NCBI GenBank assembly: GCA_031539345.1 | Contig: JAVKMO010000017.1 | Span: forward strand, 72,481 to 136,480 | DNA length: 64,000 nucleotides | Source: JAVKMO01 sp031539345 | GTDB taxonomy: Bacteria > Bacteroidota > Bacteroidia > Chitinophagales > Chitinophagaceae | Direction of reading: 5' to 3' | In this document: one piece after another, positions 26,305-35,457 of the stretch | How positions within the stretch are numbered: the stretch's first letter is position 1 | Layout of the letters: each line of letters opens with the position of its first letter | Notes under the pieces: generated by a model | What the model saw: the letters and a program-made list of their open reading frames with translations, nothing else | Told to the model about the DNA's origin: nothing | Database searches by the model: none | Made by a program: the position numbers and the translations under genes

Positions 26305-27108
26305 ATGAAAGTCTTTTTATTCATACTTCCTCTTCTGTTTTATTGCACACCGAAGAAACAACCCCAAACAAATAGTACTCCACCCTCAACAGACAACAAA
26401 GAGCAAAGTGGTTCACAAAAGAGTACAAATTTTTTATATGAAGGCAATTTGCCGTGTGAAAAAAAATGTAAATTGAACGAAAAAATTGTATTCTCTGAAG
26501 ATGGTCATTTTGTTCTAACAGAAGAGCATCGACTTGCTGGAAGTGTGCCAGCCTTAGAAATTAAAAAAGGAAAATGGAAGCAAGTGTCAGACTCTTATAT
26601 TTTAAATTCCCCCAATTTGCCTAACCAAGTATACCTGATTAAGTCGGATAGTGTACTTGTTAAAATTCAAGCGGACAAAGGAGCAACAAATACAAACGCC
26701 CGCTCAACTTCATACAGATTAACAAAACAAACACTGTTGAAAGCAGAAGATTTCAATGGTGCGTATTTTAATCCCAAACAGATAAAGGGGCAAGGGGCAC
26801 GCATTATTAACATTCAAAATTTTAATGACGCCTTGGTTGAGGTTGTTTTTAACAAGTCCACACAAATGACTCATGGTTGTATCCTAAAAGCAAAAGCGCC
26901 ATTTGTTAATAATCAAATTGTCGTTAGTTTTAAAGATTTTAACAAAAGAGCAAAGTCGTCTTTAGTGCTTACTCCAACAAAAATAAAAGATGGGGTTGTC
27001 ATTAGTTTTACGGCACGTATTTTTGGTGAAGAAGATGAGGATTTTATTTGGAGTAAAATTTGTAATGATGGAGGAAAGGTTTCGGGAACATTTACGCGCC
27101 AATTTTAA
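26305..27108 (+). CDS. NlpE-like lipoprotein
   Basis: A 267-residue secreted protein with a short hydrophobic N-terminus ending in LPLLFYC, a non-canonical lipobox with Cys at residue 14. A Thr/Ser/Gln-rich linker follows, then a domain with EGNLPCEKKC, EDGHFVLTEEHRLAG and KGKWKQVSDSYIL. This order (G-x-LPC-x2-C, then the G-x-Y/F-x-LTE strand and a G-x-W strand) is like the NlpE N-terminal domain, an outer-membrane lipoprotein implicated in copper or surface sensing. The C-terminal 120 residues are not recognised. It shares direction with the yceI gene 63 bases downstream. Confidence 0.6.
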   Translation: MKVFLFILPLLFYCTPKKQPQTNSTPPSTDNKEQSGSQKSTNFLYEGNLPCEKKCKLNEKIVFSEDGHFVLTEEHRLAGSVPALEIKKGKWKQVSDSYILNSPNLPNQVYLIKSDSVLVKIQADKGATNTNARSTSYRLTKQTLLKAEDFNGAYFNPKQIKGQGARIINIQNFNDALVEVVFNKSTQMTHGCILKAKAPFVNNQIVVSFKDFNKRAKSSLVLTPTKIKDGVVISFTARIFGEEDEDFIWSKICNDGGKVSGTFTRQF

Positions 27109-27171
27109 ACGGCTTTTACTATATTTGACCATCATCTCTACCACGTTTTTTGTATTTAAAAATAAAGCATT

Positions 27172-27774
27172 ATGATTAAAATTATTTTTTCTGTTCTTGT
27201 TGCTTTTTGCTTTTTTGTAATCCCTCATGTTTCATTGGCTCAAAAAACAGAATTAGAAAAATGGAAATTAGACAAAGGAAATTCTAAACTAACCTTTGCT
27301 GTAGAGCACATGGAGATTTCTGAAGTTGAGGGAAGATTTTCTGATTTTGACGTCCTTTTAAACATGAATGAACTTGACCTTGAAAAAGCAACCGCAACAA
27401 TTCTTGTTTCATCAAAGAGCGTTAATACAGGAAATGAAGAGCGTGACAAACACCTTAAAAGTCATGATTTTTTGTATGTAGAAAAGTTTCCGAAAATGGT
27501 TTTTGAATCTAAACAATTTGTTAAAATAGACAGCATAAATTACAAGTTAAAAGGAAACTTAACGATAAGGGCAATAACGAAAGGAGTTGAATTAGACGTT
27601 AAAATGAGCAAGTCTATTAAAGATTTATGGGGCAAGGAGAGAATTGGGTTAAAAATAACAGGAGCAATTGAACGAAGTCGATTTGGACTTACATTAAACA
27701 CAATTTTAGAAACGGGCTTATTGGCGATAGGTAAAAACATAGAAATTAAAAGCACCTTACAGTTTTTTAAATAA
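27172..27774 (+). CDS. YceI-family periplasmic lipid-binding-like protein
   Basis: A 200-residue secreted protein with a signal peptide (MIKIIFSVLVAFCFFVIPHV, cleavage likely after SLA). The YceI beta-barrel follows: WKLDKGNSKLTFAVEHM, then the FSDFDVLLNMNELDLEKA strand pattern, the NTGNEERDKHLKSHDF motif, the KGNLTIRAITK strand and RSRFGLT. YceI proteins bind isoprenoid or fatty-acid-like ligands in the periplasm. The ligand here is unknown. Function in this organism is inferred from family only. Confidence 0.88.
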   Translation: MIKIIFSVLVAFCFFVIPHVSLAQKTELEKWKLDKGNSKLTFAVEHMEISEVEGRFSDFDVLLNMNELDLEKATATILVSSKSVNTGNEERDKHLKSHDFLYVEKFPKMVFESKQFVKIDSINYKLKGNLTIRAITKGVELDVKMSKSIKDLWGKERIGLKITGAIERSRFGLTLNTILETGLLAIGKNIEIKSTLQFFK

Positions 27775-27817
27775 TTTAAATGTTAATAACCATTTCATCG
27801 CCTTATCACATTGTTAA

Positions 27818-29011
27818 ATGAACACCATAGAGCAAGCCTTAGAAGATATTAAGAACGGAAAAATGGTTGTTGTGGTTGATGACGAAGACCGAGAAAACGA
27901 AGGCGATTTAATTATTGCATCTCGCTTTGCAAGCCCAGAAGCCATTAATTTTATGAGCAAGGAGGCGCGCGGATTGATTTGTATTGCCCTTACAGAGGAC
28001 CGATGCAAAGAACTGCAATTAGACCTTATGGTCAAAGACAATACCGCATCTCACGAAACACCATTTACCGTTTCTGTAGATTTAATTGGTGAAGGTTGTA
28101 CAACCGGCATTTCAGCACACGACAGATCCAAAACCATTTTTGCATTATTAAATCCGCTCACTCGCCCACAACAATTAGGTCGTCCTGGACACATTTTTCC
28201 TTTGCGAGCAAGAAGAGGCGGAGTTCTTAAACGCACCGGACACACAGAAGCTGCGGTTGATTTGAGTCAGCTTGCTGGGTTAGAGCAGTCTGGCGTTTTG
28301 GTAGAAATTATGAATGATGATGGCACAATGGCGAGATTGCCCCAATTGCTTGTATTTGCCCAAAAACATCAACTTAAAATTATTACGATTAAAGATTTAG
28401 TTGCCTATAAAATGTTGTATGGAAGTTTTGTAGAACAAAAAATAGAAGTACAGTTGCCTACGAAATATGGCAATTTTGTATTGAAAGCCTTTGAGGATAT
28501 AGAAAATAATCAACAGCATTTTGCCCTTTGCAAAGGTTCTTGGAAGGCAGAAGAATCCGTTTTAACTCGGGTTCACTCGTCTTGTTTTACTGGCGACATT
28601 TTACACTCTTTGCGTTGTGATTGTGGCGAACAGTTAAACGCTTCTTTGGAAATGATAGAGGCTGAAGGCAAGGGCGTATTATTATACATGAATCAAGAGG
28701 GTCGAGGCATCGGACTCATGAATAAATTAAAAGCGTATCAATTGCAAGAACAAGGCTTAGACACAGTAGAAGCTAATCTGCACTTAGGCTTTAAAGCAGA
28801 CGAAAGAGACTATGGCGTAGGGGCACAAATTTTGAGAGCATTAGGAATTAAAAAAATGAAACTCATTTCTAATAACCCCATTAAACGAAAGGGTTTAGAA
28901 GGTTATGGGTTAGAAATTACCGCATGTGTGCCGATTAAAATTGTCAGTAACGCCCACAATAAAACCTATCTCGCCACTAAAAAAAACAAACTTGGACACG
29001 ATTTAGACTGA
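27818..29011 (+). CDS. ribBA: Bifunctional riboflavin synthesis protein RibBA
   Basis: A 397-residue fusion of 3,4-dihydroxy-2-butanone-4-phosphate synthase (residues 1-200) and GTP cyclohydrolase II (about 205-397), giving both entry reactions of riboflavin synthesis. Domain 1 shows VVDDEDRENEGDL (about 18-30), SAHDRSKT and RTGHTEAAVDL. Domain 2 shows RVHSSCFTGDILHSLRCDCG with the three zinc cysteines, NQEGRGIGL and the NNPIKRKGLEGYG end. Both active sites look intact. No FMN riboswitch was recognised in the 43-base upstream gap. The gene starts directly after yceI and is followed by a 171-base gap before grpE. Confidence 0.95.
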   Translation: MNTIEQALEDIKNGKMVVVVDDEDRENEGDLIIASRFASPEAINFMSKEARGLICIALTEDRCKELQLDLMVKDNTASHETPFTVSVDLIGEGCTTGISAHDRSKTIFALLNPLTRPQQLGRPGHIFPLRARRGGVLKRTGHTEAAVDLSQLAGLEQSGVLVEIMNDDGTMARLPQLLVFAQKHQLKIITIKDLVAYKMLYGSFVEQKIEVQLPTKYGNFVLKAFEDIENNQQHFALCKGSWKAEESVLTRVHSSCFTGDILHSLRCDCGEQLNASLEMIEAEGKGVLLYMNQEGRGIGLMNKLKAYQLQEQGLDTVEANLHLGFKADERDYGVGAQILRALGIKKMKLISNNPIKRKGLEGYGLEITACVPIKIVSNAHNKTYLATKKNKLGHDLD

Positions 29012-29182
29012 GCTGACAATCTTGCCTAAAAGGTTTTTGGTTTGAGTAATAATTACCTGCTTGCAAAGAAAAAAATGACTTTTCGGCAAAGCGTTTTTAT
29101 TGGCATAAGATTTGATTGTTAAACCCGAAACGCATTACAATACAAAATATTTTTTTTATCTCATTTTACTGAATTTTAATTT

Positions 29183-29713
29183 ATGGACAACGACACCCCC
29201 GACAACGTTATACAAAGTACAGAAGAAAATCTTATACAACCAGAAGCACAAAACACGCAAGAAATTTCTAAAGCAGACCAATTAGAAGTCGAAAAAAAAG
29301 AACTTCAAGACAAATATCTCCGTTTGGTGGCAGAATTTGACAACTATAAAAAACGAAACGCAAAAGAGCGAATAGATTTGATTCAAACCGCAGGAAAAGA
29401 CATTCTTTTTTCTTTGTTAGACGTATTAGACGATTCTGAAAGAGCAACGGCACAATTGGAAAAAGAAACCGACATCACAAAAATTAAAGAAGGAACAACA
29501 TTGGTTTTTTCTAAATTCAAAAGTATCCTGCTCCAAAAAGGTTTAAAAAAAATGGACAGTCTGAATCAACCATTCAACACAGAAACGCAAGAAGCAATTA
29601 CAGAAATTGAAACCGCCGAAGACAAAAAAGGGCTTGTTGTAGATGTTGTACAAGACGGCTATTTTTTAAATGACAAGCTAATTCGCTTTGCAAAAGTCGT
29701 GGTTGGCAAATAA
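29183..29713 (+). CDS. grpE: Nucleotide exchange factor GrpE
   Basis: GrpE releases ADP from DnaK in the DnaK-DnaJ chaperone cycle. The 176-residue product has an acidic N-terminus and a long helix (KELQDKYLRLVAEFDNYKKR) for dimerisation. The GrpE signature follows (LLDVLDDSERA, about 73-83) and the beta domain ends VQDGYFLNDKLIRFAKVVVGK. dnaJ follows after 27 bases, so these co-chaperones are co-expressed. dnaK is not in the window. No CIRCE or other heat-shock operator was recognised in the 171-base upstream gap, which otherwise holds nothing identifiable. Confidence 0.93.
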   Translation: MDNDTPDNVIQSTEENLIQPEAQNTQEISKADQLEVEKKELQDKYLRLVAEFDNYKKRNAKERIDLIQTAGKDILFSLLDVLDDSERATAQLEKETDITKIKEGTTLVFSKFKSILLQKGLKKMDSLNQPFNTETQEAITEIETAEDKKGLVVDVVQDGYFLNDKLIRFAKVVVGK

Positions 29714-29740
29714 TTTTTATTTCATTTTAGAACGCTATCA

Positions 29741-30880
29741 ATGGCTAAAAGAGACTATTACGAAACACTTGGCGTAAGCAAAAACGCAAGTGCTGAAGAG
29801 ATTAAAAAAGCATATCGCAAACTTGCTATGCAATATCACCCGGACAAGAATCCCGGCGACAAGGCGTCAGAAGAAAAATTTAAAGAAGCGGCAGAAGCCT
29901 ATGACGTGCTTAGTACATCAGACAAAAAAGCACAATACGATCGCTTTGGACACGCAGGAATGGGCAGCGGGTCAAGCAACTTCAATAATAACGAAGACAT
30001 TTTTTCACACTTTGGTGACATTTTTGGAGACGGGGGATTTGGTGGCTTCTTTGGCGGACAAGGCAGGAGTTCACAAGGGGGAAGAGCAAAAGGAACAAAC
30101 CTCCGCATTAAATTAAAACTCACTTTAGAAGAAATTTTTAAAGGTGAAACCAAAATTGTTAAAATTAAAAAATCAGTTTCTTGTACAACTTGTAGCGGGT
30201 CTGGAGCAAAAGATAAAAATAGCATCAGCACCTGTAAAAGTTGCGGAGGTGCAGGGCAAGTAAAAAAAGTAGTCAATACTTTTTTGGGACAAATGCAAAC
30301 AGCCGTAACGTGCAATACGTGTAGCGGACAAGGAAAAACAATAACAAAAAAATGCGATACATGTAGCGGACAAGGCAAAGTAATGGGCGAAGAAACCGTA
30401 CACATTAAAGTGCCGCCAGGAATACAAGAGGGCATGCAATTGAACATTCAAGGCAAAGGAAATGCAGGAGAAAATGGCGGGCCAGCAGGCGATTTATATG
30501 TTCTTATCGAAGAAGAAGAGCATACCCTTTTTCAAAGAGACGGCTTGCATATTGTGCACGATTTGTATCTTTCTTTTACAGATGCTGTTTTTGGCACAAA
30601 TGTAGAAGCTCCAACTTTAGACGGAAAAGCAAAAATTAAAATTCCCGAAGGAACGCATAGTGGAAAGGTTTTTCGCTTGAAAGGAAAGGGCTTTAAGTCT
30701 GTAGAAAACCACTACGACCAAGGCGACCAATTGATACATATTATTATTTGGACTCCTCAAAAATTAAATGAAGCCGAAAAAGAACTCCTCCTTCAACTAA
30801 AAGATTCGCCGCACTTTCAACCGCAACCAGACAGAAAAGACAAATCGTTTTTTCAACGCATGAAGGAAATGTTTGCTTAA
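29741..30880 (+). CDS. dnaJ: Chaperone DnaJ
   Basis: A 379-residue type I DnaJ (Hsp40). The J-domain is at residues 1-70 with the HPD motif at about 33-35 and a Gly/Phe-rich linker follows (about 75-120). The zinc-binding region has four CxxCxGxG repeats (CTTCSGSG, CKSCGGAG, CNTCSGQG, CDTCSGQG, about residues 148-210). The C-terminal substrate-binding domains contain PPGIQEGMQL. It stimulates DnaK ATPase and delivers unfolded substrates. It lies directly after grpE and ends 115 bases from a convergent gene. Confidence 0.96.
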   Translation: MAKRDYYETLGVSKNASAEEIKKAYRKLAMQYHPDKNPGDKASEEKFKEAAEAYDVLSTSDKKAQYDRFGHAGMGSGSSNFNNNEDIFSHFGDIFGDGGFGGFFGGQGRSSQGGRAKGTNLRIKLKLTLEEIFKGETKIVKIKKSVSCTTCSGSGAKDKNSISTCKSCGGAGQVKKVVNTFLGQMQTAVTCNTCSGQGKTITKKCDTCSGQGKVMGEETVHIKVPPGIQEGMQLNIQGKGNAGENGGPAGDLYVLIEEEEHTLFQRDGLHIVHDLYLSFTDAVFGTNVEAPTLDGKAKIKIPEGTHSGKVFRLKGKGFKSVENHYDQGDQLIHIIIWTPQKLNEAEKELLLQLKDSPHFQPQPDRKDKSFFQRMKEMFA

Positions 30881-30928
30881 AAAATAGTGCTTGAATACGT
30901 TGTTGTATTTGTTAGGGTATGAAAAACA

Positions 30929-30957
30929 GTTGATCAACTTGCTTTTTTCAGATCAAC
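30929..30957. terminator. Possible bidirectional terminator between dnaJ and paiB
   Basis: In the convergent gap, GTTGATC (30929-30935) pairs with GATCAAC (30951-30957) around a 15-base loop containing a T6 run. The palindrome GTTGATCAAC lies at its left. A small AGGT/ACCT hairpin follows at about 30963-30975. The T-run is in the loop rather than after the stem, so the terminator role is uncertain. Confidence 0.3.
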
Positions 30958-30994
30958 TAAACAGGTATTTCACCTATTTCATTTTCAATAATCA

Positions 30995-31627
30995 TCAATG
31001 CGGATAAGGGCATTTGGTTTGTTCCATTTCTTGAGCAATGGCAAGGCTGTCGGTGCGGTTGAGTTGTTTTAATTCTTGAATAATGTTGGCAAAATCCTTT
31101 TCGCTTCGATTTTGTGATAGTTTTTTTGCAGCATCAATATTTATTATTTCTATATCAAAAGCAACGAGTCCTTTCATTTGTCCGTGAACAGTTTGATGTG
31201 GCAAACGAGCAAGGTCTAAGTGTGTAGATGTCGTCGCTTCGTGTTGTTTAACAATGTTGTCTAAGTGTTCATAGACTATTTTTTCATCGTCAATGATTGT
31301 CAACTTACCTTCTATTTGTATCGAAATATAATTCCACGTAGGCACTTCTGGAATACTATACCAAGAAGAAGAAATATAAGTATGAGGGCCTTGAAAAACG
31401 CATAACACATTTGGGTTTGTAAGAATTTTTTTTGTTTGAGGGTTGGCTTTTGAAATGTGTCCACGCAAATAAAATTTATCGTTGCCTTGTTCTACAATTT
31501 CAAAAATGGTATGCGTTGCCATTGGAAATTTTTCTCCAACACTAATCAACGTGCCAAATGTATTGTCGTGTAAGAAAGACAAAATGCTTTTTGAATCTTC
31601 ATTTCTGTATTGTTTCGGTATGTGCAT
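30995..31627 (-). CDS. FMN-binding PaiB-family protein
   Basis: A 210-residue protein of the PaiB/FMN-binding split-barrel family (MHIPKQYRNEDSKSILSFLH at the N-terminus, a family hallmark). It also shows FYLRGHISKANPQTK, PHTYISSSWY, VPTWNYISIQIEGKL and GLVAFDIEI. PaiB of Bacillus is described as a negative regulator of sporulation and protease genes, but most members are probably FMN or haem utilisation proteins. It is the last gene of a compact six-gene minus-strand run, nine bases downstream of hisS. Its role here is not determined. Confidence 0.88.
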   Translation of the reverse strand: MHIPKQYRNEDSKSILSFLHDNTFGTLISVGEKFPMATHTIFEIVEQGNDKFYLRGHISKANPQTKKILTNPNVLCVFQGPHTYISSSWYSIPEVPTWNYISIQIEGKLTIIDDEKIVYEHLDNIVKQHEATTSTHLDLARLPHQTVHGQMKGLVAFDIEIINIDAAKKLSQNRSEKDFANIIQELKQLNRTDSLAIAQEMEQTKCPYPH

Positions 31628-31636
31628 AAAGAGCGG

Positions 31637-33022
31637 TTATATTGAAGCAAAGTTTTGCAATTCGATTTTTAACGTTGTGTTGGTTTTGATTTCAGCAAAA
31701 GGCAGTACTTTCTCTTTTCCTGTAACAATGTTTTTGACCTTTACAATTTGTTGTTGAATTTCTTGTTCTCCGATAATCATCACAAGAGGAATATTTTTTT
31801 TCTCGGCATACTTGAATTGCTTTTCGAGTTTGTCTTTTTGATGGTACACTTCACACGCAACTCCTTGCAGACGAAGTGCTACAGAGAGTTCTAAAACAGT
31901 TTTCATTTCGCTTTCTCCCATGTTAAAAAATAAACAAGAGAATGGTTGATGTAAGGTTGATGGAAAAAGTTGTAACTCTTCCATTACGTCAAAAATTCTA
32001 TCAATACCAAAAGAAATGCCCACTCCAGATAAATTTTCTACTCCCATACTTGCCGTCAGGTTGTCGTACCTTCCGCCGCCACCAATGCTGCCCATTTGAA
32101 CAGATTTCGTTTTTACTTCAAAAATTAAACCAGTATAATAATCTAACCCACGCGCAAGAGTAAGGTCAATTTCAACTGTTGTATGTGAAGAGTTGTTTTG
32201 ATGTTGGAGTACATATTCTATTTCATTAAGACCTTTTTTCGACAATTCGGACGATGCAAAAAAAGTTTTTAACGCTTCTATTTTTTCGGCATTTTTAAGC
32301 ATTGCATTGATAGAAAAAAAAGTACGCAATGTTTCAATTTCTGTTTGGGTCAACTTTCCTTCAAGTTCTTGCAAAGCACCATCTACGCCAATTTTGTCGA
32401 TTTTGTCTATCGCAATAAATACGCTTGTCGCATTTTCTGTTATTCCAACGTGTTCAATCAATGCACTTAGAATTTTTCGCGAATTGATTTTAATACTCGT
32501 TTGGGGGATTTTTAAAGTGTCAAAAACAGATTGATAAATGTGGACAAATTCTACTTCATGCAATAACGAATTGCTGCCAACCAAATCAGCATCACATTGA
32601 AAAAATTCTCTGTATCGCCCACGTTGAGGTCTATCTCCTCTCCATACAGGTTGAATTTGATACCGTTTAAAAGGCATTGTGAGAGAGCCGTAATTCATTG
32701 TAACAAAGCGTGCAAAAGGGATTGTTAAATCGTATCGCAATGCACGGTCGCTGATTTTTGCAACGAGTTGTTTGGTGTCTGTTGCGGCAGTACTATCTTT
32801 AAAAATGTCACCGTTATTCAAAATTCTAAAAATCAATTTTTCACCCTCTTCTCCATATTTTCCAAGTAGCGTATTTGTGTTTTCAACGCACGGTGTTTCT
32901 AAAGGTTCAAAGCCATACAAAGAAAAAAAATGTTTGATTGTATTGATGATGAAATATCTTTTTTGTAGTGTAATGCCGTAAAAATCTCTCGTGCCTTTTG
33001 GTAAACTAAGTTGTTGTTTCAT
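31637..33022 (-). CDS. hisS: Histidyl-tRNA synthetase
   Basis: A 461-residue class II aminoacyl-tRNA synthetase charging tRNA-His. It has the N-terminal LPKGTRDFYG and motif 1. Motif 2 reads RYQIQPVWRGDRPQRGRYRE. The histidine-binding ARGLDYYTG (about 273-281) and motif 3 GIGRI-like GISFGIDRIFD are also present. A C-terminal anticodon-binding domain follows. Length is typical of Bacteroidota HisS, slightly longer than the E. coli enzyme. It lies 12 bases after the omega-amidase gene in the same run. Confidence 0.96.
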   Translation of the reverse strand: MKQQLSLPKGTRDFYGITLQKRYFIINTIKHFFSLYGFEPLETPCVENTNTLLGKYGEEGEKLIFRILNNGDIFKDSTAATDTKQLVAKISDRALRYDLTIPFARFVTMNYGSLTMPFKRYQIQPVWRGDRPQRGRYREFFQCDADLVGSNSLLHEVEFVHIYQSVFDTLKIPQTSIKINSRKILSALIEHVGITENATSVFIAIDKIDKIGVDGALQELEGKLTQTEIETLRTFFSINAMLKNAEKIEALKTFFASSELSKKGLNEIEYVLQHQNNSSHTTVEIDLTLARGLDYYTGLIFEVKTKSVQMGSIGGGGRYDNLTASMGVENLSGVGISFGIDRIFDVMEELQLFPSTLHQPFSCLFFNMGESEMKTVLELSVALRLQGVACEVYHQKDKLEKQFKYAEKKNIPLVMIIGEQEIQQQIVKVKNIVTGKEKVLPFAEIKTNTTLKIELQNFASI

Positions 33023-33034
33023 AGAAAATAGATG

Positions 33035-33826
33035 TTATTGCGTTGGTAGTAAAAAAAAATTGTCGGCATCTTGCCCAAAATCAAAATATTGTCGTATCGA
33101 TTTTATTGCGTTGTGTTGAAAGGCATAAGTGGCAGTTGTTTCAGTATCTCCTAAAGCACTTACCGTTTCTCCCAAAGGGTTGATGATGCAAGATTGTCCA
33201 TTATATAAAATTCCATTTTCGTCTGTCCCAATGCGGTTTACGCCAATCACAAAACATTGATTTTCGATTGCACGTGCGGTCAATAAACTTTTCCATTGCG
33301 TAATTCTTGTTGCGGGCCAATTGGCAACGCAAACCAAAATGTCATATTCTGTATTGGCTGGTTTTTGTCTGCACCAAACGGGAAAGCGAATGTCATAACA
33401 GATAGTAGAAAAAAGTTTCCATCCATTTACAGAATTGATGCTTCTTGTTGTGCCTGAAGTGTAAAATTGGTCTTCTTGGGCATAAGAAAATAAATGCTTT
33501 TTGTCATACGTATTGATTTGACCGTTCGGATAAATCCAACATAGGCGATTAAAACAATTTTCATCTTCTTTAATCATCACACTAACAACTAAAATGCAAC
33601 GATATTTTTGAGACATTGTTTTTAATTCGGCTATTGTTTCACCGTTCATTTTTTCTGCATGAACAGTGTTGTTAGAAAAACCCGTTGTAAATAATTCTGG
33701 TAAAATAACCACGTGAGCAGGCTCTTTGGATTGTTGTAAGACAGCATTGAGATAACTCAAATTTGCTTCTTTATTTTCCCAAGAACTGGGTGCTTGAACA
33801 AGTCGAATTGAAAGGTCTGTTTTCAT
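33035..33826 (-). CDS. Omega-amidase / nitrilase-family amidohydrolase (YafV-like)
   Basis: A 263-residue carbon-nitrogen hydrolase with the catalytic triad in context: Glu in LPELFTTGF (about 43-51), Lys in YDKKHLFSY (about 110), and Cys in TICYDIRFP (about 146). The sequence fits the YafV/Nit2 omega-amidase branch that hydrolyses 2-oxoglutaramate or 2-oxosuccinamate in metabolite repair. The start overlaps the stop of the DUF4294 gene by one base and hisS follows 12 bases on. Substrate is inferred from family. Confidence 0.88.
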   Translation of the reverse strand: MKTDLSIRLVQAPSSWENKEANLSYLNAVLQQSKEPAHVVILPELFTTGFSNNTVHAEKMNGETIAELKTMSQKYRCILVVSVMIKEDENCFNRLCWIYPNGQINTYDKKHLFSYAQEDQFYTSGTTRSINSVNGWKLFSTICYDIRFPVWCRQKPANTEYDILVCVANWPATRITQWKSLLTARAIENQCFVIGVNRIGTDENGILYNGQSCIINPLGETVSALGDTETTATYAFQHNAIKSIRQYFDFGQDADNFFLLPTQ

Positions 33827-34482
33827 TAAAATCCGTAGGTTTTTTGTGCTTCAATCAAAAGGCTTTCCATTTCCATGTCTTCTCCCTTGGGTTCATATTT
33901 TTTTGTTAGAGAATTGCCAAATAAAAGTGCGAATGCTTGCCAAGTAATTGCGGTTGTTGCGCCGCGTTGTAATTTAATAATATCAAAACACGTTAATCCC
34001 ATTTCTCGGTGAATGAGTTTAATCAAAATTTTGCCTTGATAAGTTGTCATGTTTAATAATCGGTCGGTGAACTTTTCTTTCAATTCTTTTTCTTTTCCTG
34101 CAAGATAGGCTTCGAGTTTTCTTGGGTTTTTAATGCTCAGTTTGCTCACGTTAATGTCGTTGATAATTTCTTTAATGGCTTTCATGTAAGGATACGCAAG
34201 AAATACAGTTCGTTTTAATTTATACCATTCTTTGCGTCTGTTTCTTTGTTCTTCGGTCAAAACGGCATAAATATCGACAGGCTCTAATTCTCTAAACATC
34301 ATCCATTCGTCTCCATACCACAAACCTTGCACAACGATGGTGTCATTTACGCCCAGTTGAATTGGCGGTCGTTGTTGTGCCATCATTACACTCGCTAATG
34401 AAACAACCATGAACAAAAATAAAACAAGTCGCATACGCAAAACATCAAACAAGGGCAATATGTTAATGGGTCTGTTTTTCAA
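33826..34482 (-). CDS. DUF4294 family protein, probably exported
   Basis: A 218-residue protein with an N-terminal hydrophobic segment (RLVLFLFMVVSLASVMMAQ, about 15-33) that looks like a signal peptide. The DUF4294 core follows, with RRKEWYKLKRTVFLAYPYM, then KLIHREMG and TCFDIIKLQRG. This family is confined to Bacteroidota and has no known function. It is directly adjacent to metF (no gap) and overlaps the amidase gene by one base, so it is certainly co-transcribed with them. An alternative start at Met 12 would give a more standard signal peptide. Confidence 0.85.
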   Translation of the reverse strand: MKNRPINILPLFDVLRMRLVLFLFMVVSLASVMMAQQRPPIQLGVNDTIVVQGLWYGDEWMMFRELEPVDIYAVLTEEQRNRRKEWYKLKRTVFLAYPYMKAIKEIINDINVSKLSIKNPRKLEAYLAGKEKELKEKFTDRLLNMTTYQGKILIKLIHREMGLTCFDIIKLQRGATTAITWQAFALLFGNSLTKKYEPKGEDMEMESLLIEAQKTYGF

Positions 34483-35439
34483 TTAAAAAATTTTGCTTAC
34501 CACAGATTCTATCACTTCTGGTTTGCCTAAAGTATAATAATGCAAAACCGGTACGTTCGCCGCTTTTAATTCTTTAGACTGTTGTAACAACCATTCTGTT
34601 CCCACTTTCGCACAATCGTCATCAGTCTTACACTTCATCACTTCTTTTGAAAGTGCTTCAGGAATATCAACTTTAAATGTGCGAGGAATAATAGTGAGTT
34701 GTTTTTTATTGACGATAGGTTTTAAACCAGGGATAATGGGAACATTGATACCTTGTTGTTTACATTTTTCTACAAACGAAAAATAATGTTTGTTGTCAAA
34801 AAACATTTGTGTTGTAATATATTCTCCGCCAGCACTAATTTTTTGTTTTAGATAATTCAAATCACTTTCCATGTTGGGTGCTTCAAGGTGCTTTTCTGGA
34901 TAGCCTGCAACGCCAATACAAAAATTCGTTTTGCTTTCATTTTTAATTCCAGGGTCTAAGTAAATTCCTTGATTGAGTTGTGTTACTTGTTGTATCAATT
35001 CAAGTGCATATTTATTTCCATCGGGTTCTGGTTCAAAAGAACTTTCGTTTTTCGCCGCATCACCACGCAACAAAAACACATTGTGAATACCCAAAAAATA
35101 AAGATCGATAAGTGCATTTTCTGTTTCTTGTTTACTAAATCCGCCACAAATTAAATGCGGCACGGCATCTACATTATACTTGTTCATAATTGCAGCACAA
35201 ATGCCCACAGTACCGGGGCGTTTTCTCACTTCTACTTTTTCAAAAGATCCGTCCGCTTTTTTTCTAAACATAAACTCACTGCGGTGATACGTTACGTTGA
35301 TAAACGACGGTTTAAATTCGATGAGCTTTTCAAGGTGTTTGTAAATGCTGTTAATGTCTTTGCCTTTGAGTGGAGGCAAAATTTCATACGACAATAAAGT
35401 TTTGCCTTTGGCATTTTTAATGTGTTCGATAACGTTCAT
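34483..35439 (-). CDS. metF: Methylenetetrahydrofolate reductase
   Basis: A 318-residue FAD-dependent reductase that makes 5-methyl-THF, the methyl donor for MetH. It shows the N-terminal SYEILPPLKGKD with the catalytic Glu at about residue 19 and the FINVTYHR strand. VPHLICGG, LRGDAAK and ITTQMFFDN follow along the TIM barrel. Length is close to E. coli MetF (296) with a small C-terminal extension. It is 18 bases after an unknown gene and directly joined to DUF4294. The cognate metH is 8 kb away on the other strand. Confidence 0.95.
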   Translation of the reverse strand: MNVIEHIKNAKGKTLLSYEILPPLKGKDINSIYKHLEKLIEFKPSFINVTYHRSEFMFRKKADGSFEKVEVRKRPGTVGICAAIMNKYNVDAVPHLICGGFSKQETENALIDLYFLGIHNVFLLRGDAAKNESSFEPEPDGNKYALELIQQVTQLNQGIYLDPGIKNESKTNFCIGVAGYPEKHLEAPNMESDLNYLKQKISAGGEYITTQMFFDNKHYFSFVEKCKQQGINVPIIPGLKPIVNKKQLTIIPRTFKVDIPEALSKEVMKCKTDDDCAKVGTEWLLQQSKELKAANVPVLHYYTLGKPEVIESVVSKIF

Positions 35440-35457
35440 GTTTCGTATGATTTAAGT

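Noticed and set aside
29012..29182. Heat-shock operator (CIRCE) or ribBA terminator in the gap before grpE
   Set aside because: No TTAGCACTC/GAGTGCTAA inverted repeat is present, and the small CCT/AGG hairpin near 29027 is too short to support a terminator.
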